From contig NC_092029.1 of assembly GCF_042242105.1 (NCBI RefSeq), positions 4,075,885-4,139,884 of the forward strand: DNA of 64,000 nucleotides, read 5' to 3'. Below the pieces are notes generated by a model. It ran no database searches, was not told the origin of the DNA, and saw nothing but the letters and a program-made list of their open reading frames with translations. The stretch is from Pempheris klunzingeri. Lineage: Eukaryota > Chordata > Actinopteri > Acropomatiformes > Pempheridae. Positions 12,526 through 24,869 of the stretch are shown piece by piece; the stretch's first letter is position 1, and each line of letters opens with the position of its first letter. The position numbers and the translations under genes are program-made.

Positions 12526-13231
12526 GGTTAGTAATCAGGACACTTTTCATTGAAAGGTGAGAAACAACAGAAGCAACAGTTCAAATAAGACCAAGCCTCG
12601 ACATAAAAACCACAATGGTTTTCCTTAATCAATATATTTTTCTTTTCCCTTGTGGGCACAACTGAACATAAATATGGATATAGAGGTGGGTTGCATAGTG
12701 CAGCATCCACGGGGACGATACAGAGGTAACATCCATCACTTTGCAAACATCAGGAGCTCAGAAGGATAAAAAATCTGGCGAAATCAGTACAAACATCAGT
12801 ACAAGGCAGTGGAGGGGAAAAAGAAACATGCCGTTCAAATTTGATATTCTCCGTTTCAATAAGACAGCGTGTTAGCACACCTGTTTTCTGTTGTGTTGCT
12901 TGTGCCAGCCAGGAAACACAACTGTTGGTCCATACAGCTCTGCTTTTGGGCAAAGTGATACAAAGACAGCATGTATTCTCTGGATATTAAACTCCCAGAG
13001 CAGGTAAAAGAAGTCACGGGACTGTACATGTAATCAAACAAAACATGTAGGGCTTGTTATTGAACGCGATCTGGTGTCACACACAATCCAAATGTGTCTT
13101 CTCTCTGCGTTGGTAGAGAGGAGGACTAGATATGATTAGAAATCCAGATGTAGAACAGGAAACTTCATGTTTACACACTTTAGGGTGAGTGTGAAAACAC
13201 GCAAATGTTTGTGGAGCGGCTGTTAAATGAC

Positions 13232-13336
13232 TTTATTGCGTACTGAAATGTATTATGTGTTATAAGGTGGTAGGCTTGATATTTTCATACCAAGAGTCGC
13301 ACCTTTGGTGAATTTACACATACAGCATCCTTTATT
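13232..13336 (-). terminator. cnst: Candidate poly(A) signals for cnst
   Basis: Two TTTATT hexamers (AATAAA on the minus strand) lie at 13232-13237 and 13331-13336, about 850-950 bases below the cnst stop. They would give a 3' UTR of about 1 kb. Only the hexamers support this. Confidence 0.35.
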
Positions 13337-14179
13337 GTTTTATGACGCTGTGTACATTTATCAGCATCCCAGTACAACGAACTGGTCTCATTAAGGTAGA
13401 AGGAGGAATGTTGACCACTTATGTTGAGGTAAACAGAGGAATCATAGGCTAAAGCTATCAGAGGTTATAAAGGCTCATCTGCATCTCAGGGTTTTTCAAA
13501 ATAACGTAAATCTTTTCTGCCATGTTGTAAAAAATGTCTGATAGGTGTACAGCCTTTCAGTATATTGACGTAACAGAGATGGGTCAACAGAGGAAACGTT
13601 TACATGAATTTAAAAAGGGGGAAAAAACATAATTTGGTCCATTAATCATCCAAAAAAACAACACACACACACACACACACACATGTATGATCCTATTGAT
13701 TCTAATGGAAGCTTCTCTTTGAATGAAACCACCAGAACAAGAAAGCTTCTGGAACAAAAGACAAATATATACACAGCTACGACTGCTACAGATGTGAGGG
13801 AAACTCCTAGTACACAGGTGAACTACTTCTTCTGTTAAAATATAAATATTGTCGAGAGTTGTGAGCCCTCCTGTGTGGCATCTGTAAGGTCCAGTGGTTC
13901 AGTGTAAGATGAATTATCCACACAAACGGCAGTAAACAAGAGGTTTTTATGTACTCCGATCCCACAGCATGCAGGCGAGTGAACTCTCATTTGATTTGTA
14001 AGTCTTAATGAGTCAAAGGACCCGAGCTCCAGTCTCAGCAGAGGAAGTCAAAGCTCTGGATGGCAGCGTCCTGTCAGTCCCGTTCCTGTTGAACTGTGGT
14101 CGTCCTTTGTCTATTTTACAGTGTCAATCAAAGTACAAACATCTGACTCCGCTCTCCTCTGGACCGCAGGTGAAAGGGT

Positions 14180-14388
14180 CTAAGTCCGGAGGGGCAGCCA
14201 GTGTCCGAGGCCTTCAAAGAACCTCCGTACGTTCGTGACGTAGAAGTCGACGTTGTGGGTGAAGTCGGTGCAGATGTTGGAGTAAGTGTCCACCAGGGTG
14301 CAGTAGAGGGCGGTCCCACCGATGCTGATCACCACGGTGACCAGACACAGCAGCAGCAGGATCAGGCAGGAGTCTCCACCCACCTCAT
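14180..14388 (-). CDS. cnst: Consortin last exon: transmembrane anchor and lumenal tail
   Basis: The exon enters with phase 1 after acceptor CTCGTAG and ends at a TAG stop at 14180-14182. It encodes EVGGDSC, then a hydrophobic helix (LILLLLCLVTVVISIGG), then TALYCTLVDTYSNICTDFTH and a tail ending HWLPLRT. The helix near the C-terminus fits a type II or tail-anchored topology with a short lumenal segment, as known for consortin. Two Cys in the tail could be lumenal, which is inference. Confidence 0.92.
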
Positions 14389-17300
14389 CTACGAGTAAGA
14401 AACAGACTAATGTAATATGCTGCTGTATAGTGTCAAAGTATTTTGACAGGACGGGCTGTAGCATAAAGGTTTCTACGACCGGAGCCACATTAAATCACTG
14501 ACACGTCCACATTACAGATGAGTTAGACCAGCGGTATCATACTCATTTTAGCACAAGGGACACAGACAGCTCAGTTTGATCTCAAGTGGGCCGGACCAGT
14601 AAAATCACAGCATAATAATAAGCTCTAAATAACGACAACTCCAAATGTTTCCCTTTGTTTTAGTGCAAAAAAGTAGTACATTCTGAAAGTATTCACATTT
14701 AATGAACTATTTTTTTACACAACATTATGAACAACCTGACATTTCTTAAGTAAAATAAGTGCAATTTCAACAATATTACACCTCAGTTTATCATTTACAC
14801 ATGTGCATTACAACTTACACAGCATTTAGATTACATCGCAGGTATCTGGAACTGAACAGTGGACAAATTTGAAATAGCAGTTAATGTCTTCTCTGTAACT
14901 TTTACACTTCATCCCGCGGCGGGTCAGATTGGACCTTCTGGCGGGCCGTCTGTTTGACACCCTTGAGTTAGACTGTACCTTGCTCGATGCCGTCCTCCGG
15001 CTCACTGAAGCGAACTTTGCGTTTGGAGTTCTGCTTGGTCACGGTGTCGCTTGGCGGAGGCAGCCCGTCCAGCGACGCTCTCCTCCTCTTCAGAATGGAG
15101 ACCAGACCGTCTGGAGACGAACTCTGAAGGAGACACGGAAACAAGAGAAACCACCACTAATTGTTAGTGTCACTTTACCCTGATCAGCAGACTGGTACTT
15201 AAATCAACGTCTGTGGTAAGTACAGTAGGTCTGTATGATGCATGTTAAATTTATTGAAGAAAAACTATGATTGAAGCGATGAAGTCTATGAGGAAATGAG
15301 CCGACTTCTCACTTGACTTATTACCTCAGGAAACACTTTCCTAATCAGTTTATGGTCTCAGTCGCTAGTGTCAAGTCTTCTTCAACACAGCAGGATGTTC
15401 ATTTAGTAAATTATGTTCCCATTTAGAGGAAAATAGACGATAGAGCAGAGGAGGCTGAAGGCCGTGTGACTAACCAATCTGAGGCAGAGTCTTTGTGGAT
15501 TGAACTTCACGTCTGGTACCAAAAACAAGATGGCGATGGCCAAAATGCCAAACTAGAGGCTTTGAAACAGTGATCCACAAACTAATGAGTGATCTAAATC
15601 TAAATCAACTTCTTATACACAGTCTATGGTTTTAAATAAGTGCAGCAAGTAAGTAAGTTAAGAAAAACATCACCAAACATAATCAGATGAGTCCGAGGGT
15701 GAACAGTCTAATGTGAAACCTACTGTGCGTCTGGTATTAGCCAACAAACGATGAGCGGCATTTTAGATGAATTCAAGCTGAGCCACAGAAGCTTTGCTGA
15801 GGCAAGTGAACACAGAGCTGCAGAGGCACAGGTGCAACGACACAGAGGCACAAATGATCCTCCAGCAAGCCTGGCTGACGTGTTTCAGCTGGAAATGAGC
15901 AAGTTTAATATAGAGAGACTAAAGTTACAGGGATGCACTCGTGGCATTATTATGCACTACATTAAGAAGTGCAGTTACACTGTACAGTCAACAGAGCGCA
16001 GTGATGAGAGGATTTCCCAGCAGAGCTTAAAATACCACAGACTCTAATGTAAAGCCTTTGACCTGATCATAATGTCTGAACAAACCACAGGGCGGAAACA
16101 GTAACACACAACACGGCCATACGCTGACTGCTGATGTGGAGTCATTTCTCAAGCTGTCAGCTGCTGACTTCATTTATGGGCCAATTATTTACCGAGGTCA
16201 GTGGGTCAGTAGCATGCGGTGCACTGCAGTGTTCATGGCATTCAGTCAGGTCTGAGGCACATTAGTACATCGTGTTTAACCTTTACTAGCATCGCTCAAA
16301 TCATAATTTTCAGTGTCACCACTGCGGAAATGTTCATGTTGGAGAGAAATACAGCACGTCAGGGCAAAGAAATATTTGTGAGTGTTAGCAGGACCGACTT
16401 TATCCTGCAGTCCAGATATCAGTACGAAGACCATATACAATAACTACATCAGTAATATTCAGAAATGCTTCTCTATGCGATGAAAGGAGTTTTCTTTATT
16501 AGATAAGTGAGTGATTTGTTTTTCAACAAATACAAAAATTGGAATCAGGAATGTTAAAATCAAGTTGTAATTGTAATTTAATGTATCATTTATAAAATAT
16601 TTTTGATTCAGTGCTGTGCTTGTTCACGGCTGTACTTGAGCTAAATGCTAACACATCTTTGTTTAGGGGGTAAAGCACTTGCTGTTAGTTTGGTCCTCGA
16701 TCAAAGTACTGGAGGCGCTAGAGGAAAAGACTTTGAACAAGTCCTGTAACTGATGATCTCCCAGCCAGCCGACGTAGTGCCAGACAGAAATGAACAGCAG
16801 CGACCAAAACTGAACTAACAGACACATTCAAAGCCACAAAGCATCATAAAAATGACTCATCCATAACAGAAGAACATGTCTTTCAAATATTTCTTCATTC
16901 CCTCTGCGTATGAAAGGACACACCATGGCCTTTGCACATATCACGCTGTCAACAAAGTGATCTGATACACAGCCTATAGACTAATGCTGCTGCTTGTTTA
17001 CACTGCTGAGGACTGAAGGAGCAGTGAGCTGTTAGACTAAAGAGAGGCACAAGATGTAGGACTTATAAGATAGATAGATAGATAAAAACATACGATGGTA
17101 GCAATATTTTTCCTATATATATTTACAGTATATCGACCCAGCAGATGAATTGGTTGTGCTCTACTAAGTCAGCTACTCATACCAAATTTTGTCAAAAAAT
17201 AAAGATTATCCCTTCAAATTCTAGAGAGACTTGTTGTAAAATGATGTGTTTCTTCTCTTGCTGTTTGTGTCTTTCTCAGTTAGTTTTCTAGTGACTTTAT

Positions 17301-20300
17301 AAAGTGACTGAAAAAGAGAAAGACATAAAACAAACCCTCATAAAATGTGACTCAAATATTTTCATTAAAATACAAAGGAGTCCCACCCATGCCCCACCCA
17401 GTCAAACCTCCTCTGGGTTACATGATGTCAGCCGTGATCCTGACCCCTTCAATGCGAGGCCCTCGGCCTGCTCGGCTTGTTTGGAACAGCTCTGATTTCA
17501 TCTCCACCTCTAGGAAAGAAGCAGGCCCCTTCAGCCGAGTGTTTGAGCCAGGACATGATGTCTTGGCTCAGGCCGCGGCTCAGTAATCTAGCACATTTGG
17601 CAGGGTAGACATCCCGAGTGTCGGGGCCACACCAGTGAATATGGGTGGAGGTTTTTTGAACACAGAGAAGTCGGTGATGATCTCATCGAGGGGCCGCAGA
17701 GATCATTAATGGGAGTGTCTCAGCAAAGACAAAGAGCTGTGGGTCAGAGTGTACAACGTCAACAATACAGTCTTAGTTTCTTCAGGCGGGAAGCATAATA
17801 GATAGTAACAACATAAGACATCGGGGAGAGGAAGGAAGGAAGGAAGGAAGGATAGATGCATGCAGATGGAAAGAAGAGAAAGATCAAGAGGATACAGGAA
17901 AACATAGTTATACTATCACAACAGCTCTTTTTTGTACATTTATCTCAAACCCAAATCATTTTGTGAGGCCATCTGTTCAACTAAAACACTAATTAGATAA
18001 TCTGTCACCTCCTTTAGTGATAATTATTGTAAAAGCAGAAAACAAACAGACAAGCAGACTCAGAGTGTTTTCCTACCCCCTCTGTGTGGGACAGCTTGGC
18101 CAGGTCCTTGTCTGAAGCCTGGGGGACTCCTGTTGGCCACTCCACCTTCACCTCCTCCTCCTCTGGTGTCCCCTCACACTGCCCCTCCTCCTCCTCCTCT
18201 ACTTCCTGTCCTTCCTCATACGTCTCTTCTACTCCTGCTTCCTCCTCCTCCTCACCTCCCTCCTCCCGGTGGCCTGTCTGCAGTGAGGGAAGCTCTATAT
18301 CTGAGTTCATCCTTTGCTCTTGTTCTTCACCCTGCTGTGTTGTTTCAGGCAGGTTAACTGGAATTGGGGGGGAAAACAAAGGACAGTGATTATTTATTAT
18401 TTTGAAGACAGGTCTTTCACTTGTAGTGGAGTATTTTCACAGTCTGGTATTATTACTTGTATGTAAGTGAAGGACTTGTATAGTTCCTCCACCACTGAAC
18501 ACACTAAAGTTTGATAGTAAACATGGTTCTTATGCTAACATATCTTAGTATTGTCGCTGTGAGCATGTTTGCAGCAGCTGTAGACTTTCAGTCTTGTTTA
18601 TTCCTTTGGTGTCGTATGTAGACGGTAATACATGCTCACCGTTATCATGGCAGGGTTGTAGTGTGTCGTTCCTGCTCTGAATGTCTTTCAGCGCTGCATT
18701 CAGCGTCTTCTGTTGAATCAAACACACAGTGGTTGATAATAATTTAAAATCTGAAAGTAGGCAAAGTACAGAAAGAATAGGTTCACATATCTTACCTGTT
18801 CCTCACTGACGGAGGGTCTGAGTGATGCCAAACACAGCAGCATAGATGGAGACAGAGGAGGACCAGACAGACAACAGGGGAGACAAAGAGAGGTAGAGAA
18901 AGGTCAGACGAGGTTAGCAGTGTGTTACTTAACATATTAAATAGCTAAAATGTTCTCCAGGCATTTCCTGCAGGAGTTGGCATCTGCTCTCCAAAATCAA
19001 ATCCACCTGCACCAAATGACTGCAGGCTGCAATAACATACCAAGGGAGTCACAGGAGAGGTGGGACACAGCAGCGTCTGGCATGCAGACCTGCGGCATTT
19101 GTCTGCGTCTGGTGGAACTCTTTTCTGCCCCGTCAGAAATATTGATTTTCCCAGTGAGTCCCATGTGCGTCTGTATCATAGGTGCATCTTCATGCATTAT
19201 CAATGTGTCTGTTTGGACTGTGATGTCTCTGCGTGTCCATGTGGGACACAAAGATAGAAGTCGATTAGAGTAAATCAAAATGGGTGCTAAAAGGTTTCTG
19301 TCTGACAGCGATGAAGGTAATGGGAGGAAATAGAATGAGAGGAATCTAGCTGAGAGGCTGAGCTGTTTATAGTAGGTTTCCTCCCATGTTTCGGTCTGCT
19401 TCAGCAATGTGGAGCAGGATCATGAGACAACAGAGTGCCCAGATCTCCTCTGATAAATGCCGTGTTGATGTGTTGTGGTATACCTGCAGTGTGTCCTGCA
19501 GATCTGCTGCAGGGTCTCGATGTGTTTCTGACTGATGCCGTCCACCTCAGAGGCCAAACTGCTTTCAGCGCTGCTCTTCTCCCTCCACTGGCTCTCTGGG
19601 AACACATGTGGAGTACAGATGTGCAGAAAATAAATGCGCATCCCAACTCTTTCTCTCAATATTGCACATAATTACATTTAGGTTTTTGATCACAGGTTTT
19701 ATTGAGGGAAGAATCAAATGCATGCAGTACCCCAGTTCTCCTGCAGGGCGGCGAGGTTGGAGAGCAGACGCTCATGGTAGAGCTTCTCCAGCTGTAGGAA
19801 CTGGATGGCCCACTGGTCTGGTAGCATCAGGAGTTAAAGACCGAACACCTCTGCTGAACTACTGCTCATTTTCATAGTTTTGATTTTATGACACTGCAGC
19901 TAGAAATCCACCTGTGTCATTCTGTTACTGGTATTAGTTTTATTCTACAAGGTTTGTTGTTTCTGTAAATTGCAAACTTTCATCCTCCAGAGGCCACTGA
20001 GATTATCAACAGTAAAAGACATGAGATGTATTATATAATGCGGTCAGCAGGGGTCCGTAACTGTTTTTTCTCATGACCCCAAAATCAGTTTATTCTTGCA
20101 AGCATATGCTTTTGGATTTTAGAGGCTGATGACTCATTCTGGTGCACAGACCATGCACCTTTTAATAAACCAAATAAAAAATACAAGGACAGCAAAGTAG
20201 CACGGCTTCTCAGGTGACCTAGAGGTTAGAAGGATGATTTCATAATCAAAAGGTCAGTTAGACGAGTGAAACACTTTATCCTGCTCACTTATTTTACATT

Positions 20301-23300
20301 AATCAGACAGCGTCAGTTCAGTATGTTCAAAAATATGTCTGAAAGCTGAGTAAAATGGCCGTGAGACAGATATAACCGGACATGGAGGCCAAAAAAAGGC
20401 AGTAAAGGAATATATCTCACCATTAAAGTAGAACAACACACATTCATCTGTAATTGTAAACAATATTTGTTTGATATGTGAAGACAACAAAAGAATGTGT
20501 CTGTTGTATAAATAGTATGTTACTATTACTGGACATTTATATCTTTCTATGCCACGAATCCCTCCTCCGCATACATTCAGCCCTCTCACTTTCTCGCTCT
20601 CCTCACACGCAGACACATCAACACACTCCTCCCTGCAGAAGACGGGCCGACAGCTGTTGCCAGGCCGACAGCACAAACACAGCCTGAGGAAACTACTGTG
20701 CTACTGCACGGCCCTCAGGGCTGTTAGCCAAAGTATGGGGAACCCTCAGCGGCTGAGAGACTTATTTTGTTTTTTTTACATTTTCATTGCTTATTAGCAT
20801 TTTGAAAAAGCTCCATGTTAATGTTTTTGACCTTGGAGGGTCAGTGTCTCGTGTTGGCCTTCATCAAACAAGCACCGGCCTCATCAGACGTAAACCTCCT
20901 TTATAACCAAATGTTATAACCAGTCTAGTTCAGTCACAACTCTGAGCTGGAAAATACTAGTGACTGGCAAATGTCTCAATGCATAAAAACAGAAAGGACA
21001 CTGTGCACTTAAAAGGATACAGTCCTCTTTGAGCGAGTACGCCTCTGCAATCTGAAACGAAAAGATAATTGATTAAACGGGAGGTAGAGTACACTGACTC
21101 ACACAGAAGTTCACCTGTGCAAGTGCAGAAAACAGAAGTGAACATCATACGTGTTGCTCTGTGACTTCGTCATGTGATGACCATCGCCACTGACCCGTGC
21201 AGCGTCAGAGCACATGGGTAAAAACTGCTGTGCACTGAAAATTATATCATCAAACACTCATTAGGCTGTTAGAACAATTTAAAGTGTTTTTGTTTGAAAT
21301 TCACGGCACATTCCTTCAAAGATGAGGATCACATGACAACGTCACACCAAGAGGTGGAACCATGCGGACGTGAAGTCACATGCAACTCATTATGGTGCGG
21401 ATTAACGGGATTTTTCCCATTCGCTTTCTACCTTCCTCGGCACAACCAGTCGACTATATGATTTAGTATCAGGCATTCTCCTGTATTTAGTGATAGCAGG
21501 TACTTTTAAGGCTGCAACTAATGATGATTTTCATTATCAGTGAATCTGCTGACTATTTCCTAGATTTTCTAACCCAAATAATTTGGGCTATAATGTGTCA
21601 CAAATTGTGAAAATGCCCATTATAGTTTCCCACGGTGGAACTATTCCGATTACTTGTTTGGTCAGTCCCAAAGCCCAAGATATTAAATATACTATCACAT
21701 ATTCATCAAGAAAAGCACCAAGCTGATTAATTCTCTGTGGATTAACTCATCGATTAACCAGCTTTCAGCCTTTCCTTGTTTCCTTGACCTCTCTGCTCAG
21801 AATGACCTCTGACCATGAACCTCTTGCCTGTTTACGGCCAGCTCTGTGCGCTGTACTCACACCAACTCTCTAACAGTTTACAGGGCTGCAGGTAGAGATG
21901 CTGCCCAAAAGAAAAGCCTGCATCTCTAGCCAGACGGCAAAACACACCTACTTTGAAATATTTTTAAAGACTTGGATATCAACAGGTTTTTGGATGTACG
22001 CAAACATCTCAACACCGACCTTCGAGTGGGTGGTTGAAGGCGTGACAGAAAGAGGTTGAACAAGTCTGCCACTGGTGGAAAACTTTGAAAAGATCCTATT
22101 TTGGCACAAAGAAACAAAATGGCCCCAGCCGTTCCACTTCTCCATATTTTGGCGAGATAAACGACGCGTTAATCAGAGTTTGCACGGCTGTATGTTAAGA
22201 GAAATATCAGTGGAATGTTTATTTTCATTAGCAGAACGGATTAGTAGGAATATTGTCTTTCTCAGAATGAGGCCAAAAACAGTCTCAGTGAGAAAACAGA
22301 CAGTTTATTTACACACTTAATAAGATTAAGTGTGAGTTGAGCATTGATATACGTAACACTGTTTTAACATGGACAATAATGTTAAGTTTTCTCTTTATGT
22401 GCATGATCCCCTGGGTGTTTGGCGGAACAGGCGTGAACTTACGCCGACCCCATTCGGCCCCTATATTTGTGCCTGCTCTATCCATCTATCCATGCTAGTA
22501 GGAACCTGCTGCTTACAGATATCACTTCCCTGCTAATTCACTGACCTTCTTGCAGTCTTTCGTTTAGCTGATGTCATTCGTAGCTGTATCCTAATCATGT
22601 TTTACTAAAAGCCGCACCTCCCATCGGGGGCTTACGTGCAAACCTACATGAGAGATATTTTCAAGCCACATAGACACTCCTGTGCTGCTCTGATTAATTA
22701 TTTTGTCTTTTTCCGACTTGTTCTTTCAGGTATGTTGAGAATTTAACACATGAATTCAGGACATGAAATATTTGGTACACCAGAATAGCAGATACGACCA
22801 AATATGGACCCTCACGTCTGATAGAGTATGAAAGACACTGACCATGTATCTTGTAAGCGTGGGCCTACATGCTGAACGTAGTTGTCTGCGGAGTCTAGCA
22901 TCACTCACACCAAAGTCCTGGTATTTGGAGTTTATTTATAAAACCCTAATAACGCTCACTGTAATACTGTATTTGTCAGATGTCAATGTCTCTCCTTTTT
23001 CCTTTCTTAGTATTTGAGGCAAAATAGTTTTCCCTTTGTTACACAATTACTGCAGTTGGCAGTGAAGCAAAAATAAACAACAAGCTTCTCAAGGTGCTGA
23101 AACAGCCAAATGAATCATATTATTGTCCAAGCGTTGTTAGGAAATTGTGGTCTGCAAAGTATTACGCCCGCAGCATGAAACCACCGCTGTGATCCTATTC
23201 AACGAAACACTGAGACTGAACCGAGCTATATTTATCACGTCTCTAATTAGCATGTGTGTTTGAATGCTGTGATTGTGATTTGAGGCAGGAGAGGCAGCAG

Positions 23301-24076
23301 GAGCCGGACTGAAAGAGCAGAGGGTTGCAAGTTCAAATCCCTGCACCTGCAGTGAGTACAGCAGTTGCATAAATGTTCTTTTCTGCCTCAGTAAGTCCTA
23401 CTGATGTCTCCTTGAGCAATGCATTTACAGGGAACATTTAAGAATTTCAGACAGCTGACCTTTTTAAATTATACACCACGCTATCTCAGCGCATTTGCTC
23501 TCACAAGCTTTTTTGATACGTTTGACAAACACCAGCTCAGGGATTTATTATAGTAGTCTCAGCTAACAGAGACTTTGCAATCAGGTCACACAGGAGGACT
23601 GCCATACGCTGTAGATGTAAGCATACAGAAACTGCACACACACACACACACACACATGAAGCCACTTTGTCTGACTAAATAAAGGCACATATTCCCTGTG
23701 GATTTAGACCCACACAAACACAAAGACACACACCTGGTGTAGGGAGTGTGGCAGCAGTGTGAAGTCACTGTTTTCTCTGAGGGACTGCAGGGAGGCCAGC
23801 AGCTCTGGGCTCGGCCCCAGCGGTCCATCTCTGGAGGCACTTCCTAAGAACATACAGCACAAACAAATACCTGATGGTTCAGTAATATCATGTTAACTTA
23901 ACAGCCTGATCACAGTATCTCTGGTGTCTCTGTGCAGCTTCTCTTAATGGTTTACGTAATCAAATGTACATTTTCCCAAAATGCCAAACTATTCCTTTAA
24001 CCAGTTTACAAAGACCAGCAAGCGGCATAAGAGATAATGTTCCAGCATGGACGACCAGTGAGTCAGTCTGCTTGTA

Positions 24077-24108
<32 letters not shown>

Positions 24109-24803
24109 CATGACAGCCCCCAGAAGACACTGCAGATGCTAAAGCTACCTGACAAACAGGCTGTTAGCTCAGCAGGTTGCCATTGGTGACAGCCTGTCGG
24201 CCCCTGGCCTGCAGCAGACTTTACTGTGACAATTAGTCCAGATTAGCCGTGGCTGTATAGTGCAAATGTTACGTAACAGGGCTTATCAGCTCCAGCTGTA
24301 TAGCACATTGCAAACATCCAGGACTACTGGCCACAGCTTCCTTACAGCTTAGTATCATCCTGATAATCTTTCGTTCAGTTTTTAATCTGGCGCACTACAG
24401 CAGTTTTGTGGGAAACCAGTCCTATAGATGTGTCCCCTTTCAGAAGTAGTCAGCCGCTCTCTGTAGAATAATGTGTGTTATCGCTCTAATGTGTCTCTCA
24501 AACTGTTTAATAAAGTCAGTCTGGGGTCATTTAAAGATTATAAACTGTCTTTGAGAGGCATTTTACTCTCTGAGCTGTCGTGAGTGTTATATTTTATAGT
24601 GTAAAAATAGCATCCACATTAGCTGATGCTGCAGAGAGAGCAGCTCCCTCCGAGGTGTACAGACATAAAAAGCGCACAGAGGTCAAACATCAGATTAAAA
24701 ATTAGGTGATATTCTGAAAAAGTATTTTACCTGTGGCACTGTCTGTGCACATCCATTCCCCGGTGTCGGGACCTTTCGGCGGGATGGCGTTCTTGTTACC
24801 CAT
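14180..24803 (-). CDS. cnst: Consortin (connexin-sorting protein), 10 coding exons
   Basis: Exons in transcript order: 24803-24731, 23843-23734, 21051-21021, 19817-19731, 19595-19484, 18817-18796, 18709-18640, 18357-18077, 15123-14979, 14388-14180. They join in phase to 1140 bases (379 residues) if translation starts at the ATG at 24803. Conserved consortin blocks are HSLHQIAEAYSLKEDY and FLQLEKLYHERLL (helical, TPR-like), then an acidic Glu-rich segment (exon 8), SILK and KVRF (exon 9), and a C-terminal DEVGGDSC plus one transmembrane helix and GGTALYC (exon 10). Human consortin is a trans-Golgi receptor that binds connexins and helps deliver them to the plasma membrane. It is also catalogued as a PP1 regulatory subunit (PPP1R64). 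The fish protein is about half the human length I recall, lacking most of the central acidic region. The 5' end is uncertain: exon 1 near 28076-28108 could add an in-frame ATG. Confidence 0.9.
14521..14973. mobile_element. hAT-like non-autonomous transposon with 8-bp target duplication
   Basis: The element spans 14529-14965 (437 bp). Both sides carry AGTTAGAC, at 14521-14528 and 14966-14973. The left end reads CAGCGGTATCATACTC; the right end, reverse-complemented, reads CAAGGGTGTCAAACAG. These agree at 10 of 16 positions and match the CAGNGGTGTCAAAC type of hAT ends. The interior ('agtgggccggaccagtaaaa', 'ttgttttagtgcaaaaaagt') is a family I recall as common in fish. There is no transposase frame. 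It lies in the last cnst intron, right beside the splice donor. Confidence 0.85.
14979..15123 (-). CDS. cnst: Consortin exon 9 with SILK and RVxF PP1-docking motifs
   Basis: The exon is 145 bases, enters at phase 0 after acceptor TCCTTCAG and leaves one base before donor GTACAG. It encodes VSILKRRR (SILK at 15099-15088), a linker, then KRKVRFSEPED (KVRF at 15018-15007). SILK followed by RVxF some 20 or more residues later is a classic arrangement in PP1-binding proteins. Human consortin has equivalent SILK and RVRF motifs as I recall. Both motifs lie on the cytosolic side just before the membrane helix. Confidence 0.9.
15430..15630 (+). repeat. Dispersed fish-type repeat in a cnst intron
   Basis: The sequence 'caagatggcgatggccaaaa' then 'tgccaaactagaggctttga' and, further on, 'cttatacacagtctatggtt' matches a repeat I recall as scattered through percomorph genomes. 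No frame or terminal repeats were resolved. Confidence 0.45.
18796..18817 (-). CDS. cnst: Consortin 22-base microexon
   Basis: Between acceptor ATCACTCAG and donor GTAAGA there are only 22 bases, encoding R(split)-PSVSEEQ. The flanking exons end with two bases and begin at phase 0, so exactly this length (1 + 21) is needed to keep the frame. A long pyrimidine-rich run (sense strand, about 18825-18900) precedes the acceptor. The exon is called from phase and splice signals; its residues are not strongly conserved as far as I know. Confidence 0.65.
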
Positions 24804-24869
24804 CACCTCAGACACTGCAGCGATCTTCTCCTCCAAGTCGTGGTTCCCCAAAAGCTTAATTGTTTCTGA
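24731..24869 (-). CDS. cnst: Consortin first certain coding exon; start codon ambiguous
   Basis: The exon ends at donor G|GTAAAA (24731). Reading upstream, the frame is open to 24869 and then meets TGA and TAA. One ATG at 24803-24801 has G at -3 and G at +4 and would begin MGNKNA, which fits an N-myristoylation consensus loosely. Alternatively the acceptor after 24869 joins in phase 0 to exon 1 at 28108-28076 (MCRRGGRHHPA), which would add 33 residues. The acceptor there lacks a good pyrimidine tract. I prefer the ATG at 24803 for the CDS. Confidence 0.6.

Larger units (their letters stand above)
11472..14179. other. Interval between sccpdh and cnst
   Basis: The two flanking genes run in the same direction, so the low end should hold the sccpdh promoter and the high end the cnst 3' UTR. 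The sequence around the sccpdh start (11260-11530) is locally GC- and CpG-rich, consistent with a promoter. No coding exon was found. The interval contains an L2-like LINE 3' fragment (12040-12525) and an AC microsatellite (13659-13683). Confidence 0.6.

Noticed and set aside
18084-18389. Plus-strand Ser/Pro-rich frames
   Set aside because: They are antisense shadows of the Glu-rich consortin exon 18077-18357, which is phased with its neighbours.
23300-23345. tRNA B-box-like sequence 'gcaagttcaaatccctgc'
   Set aside because: No matching A box or cloverleaf could be built around it. It is more likely a tRNA-derived SINE remnant or chance.
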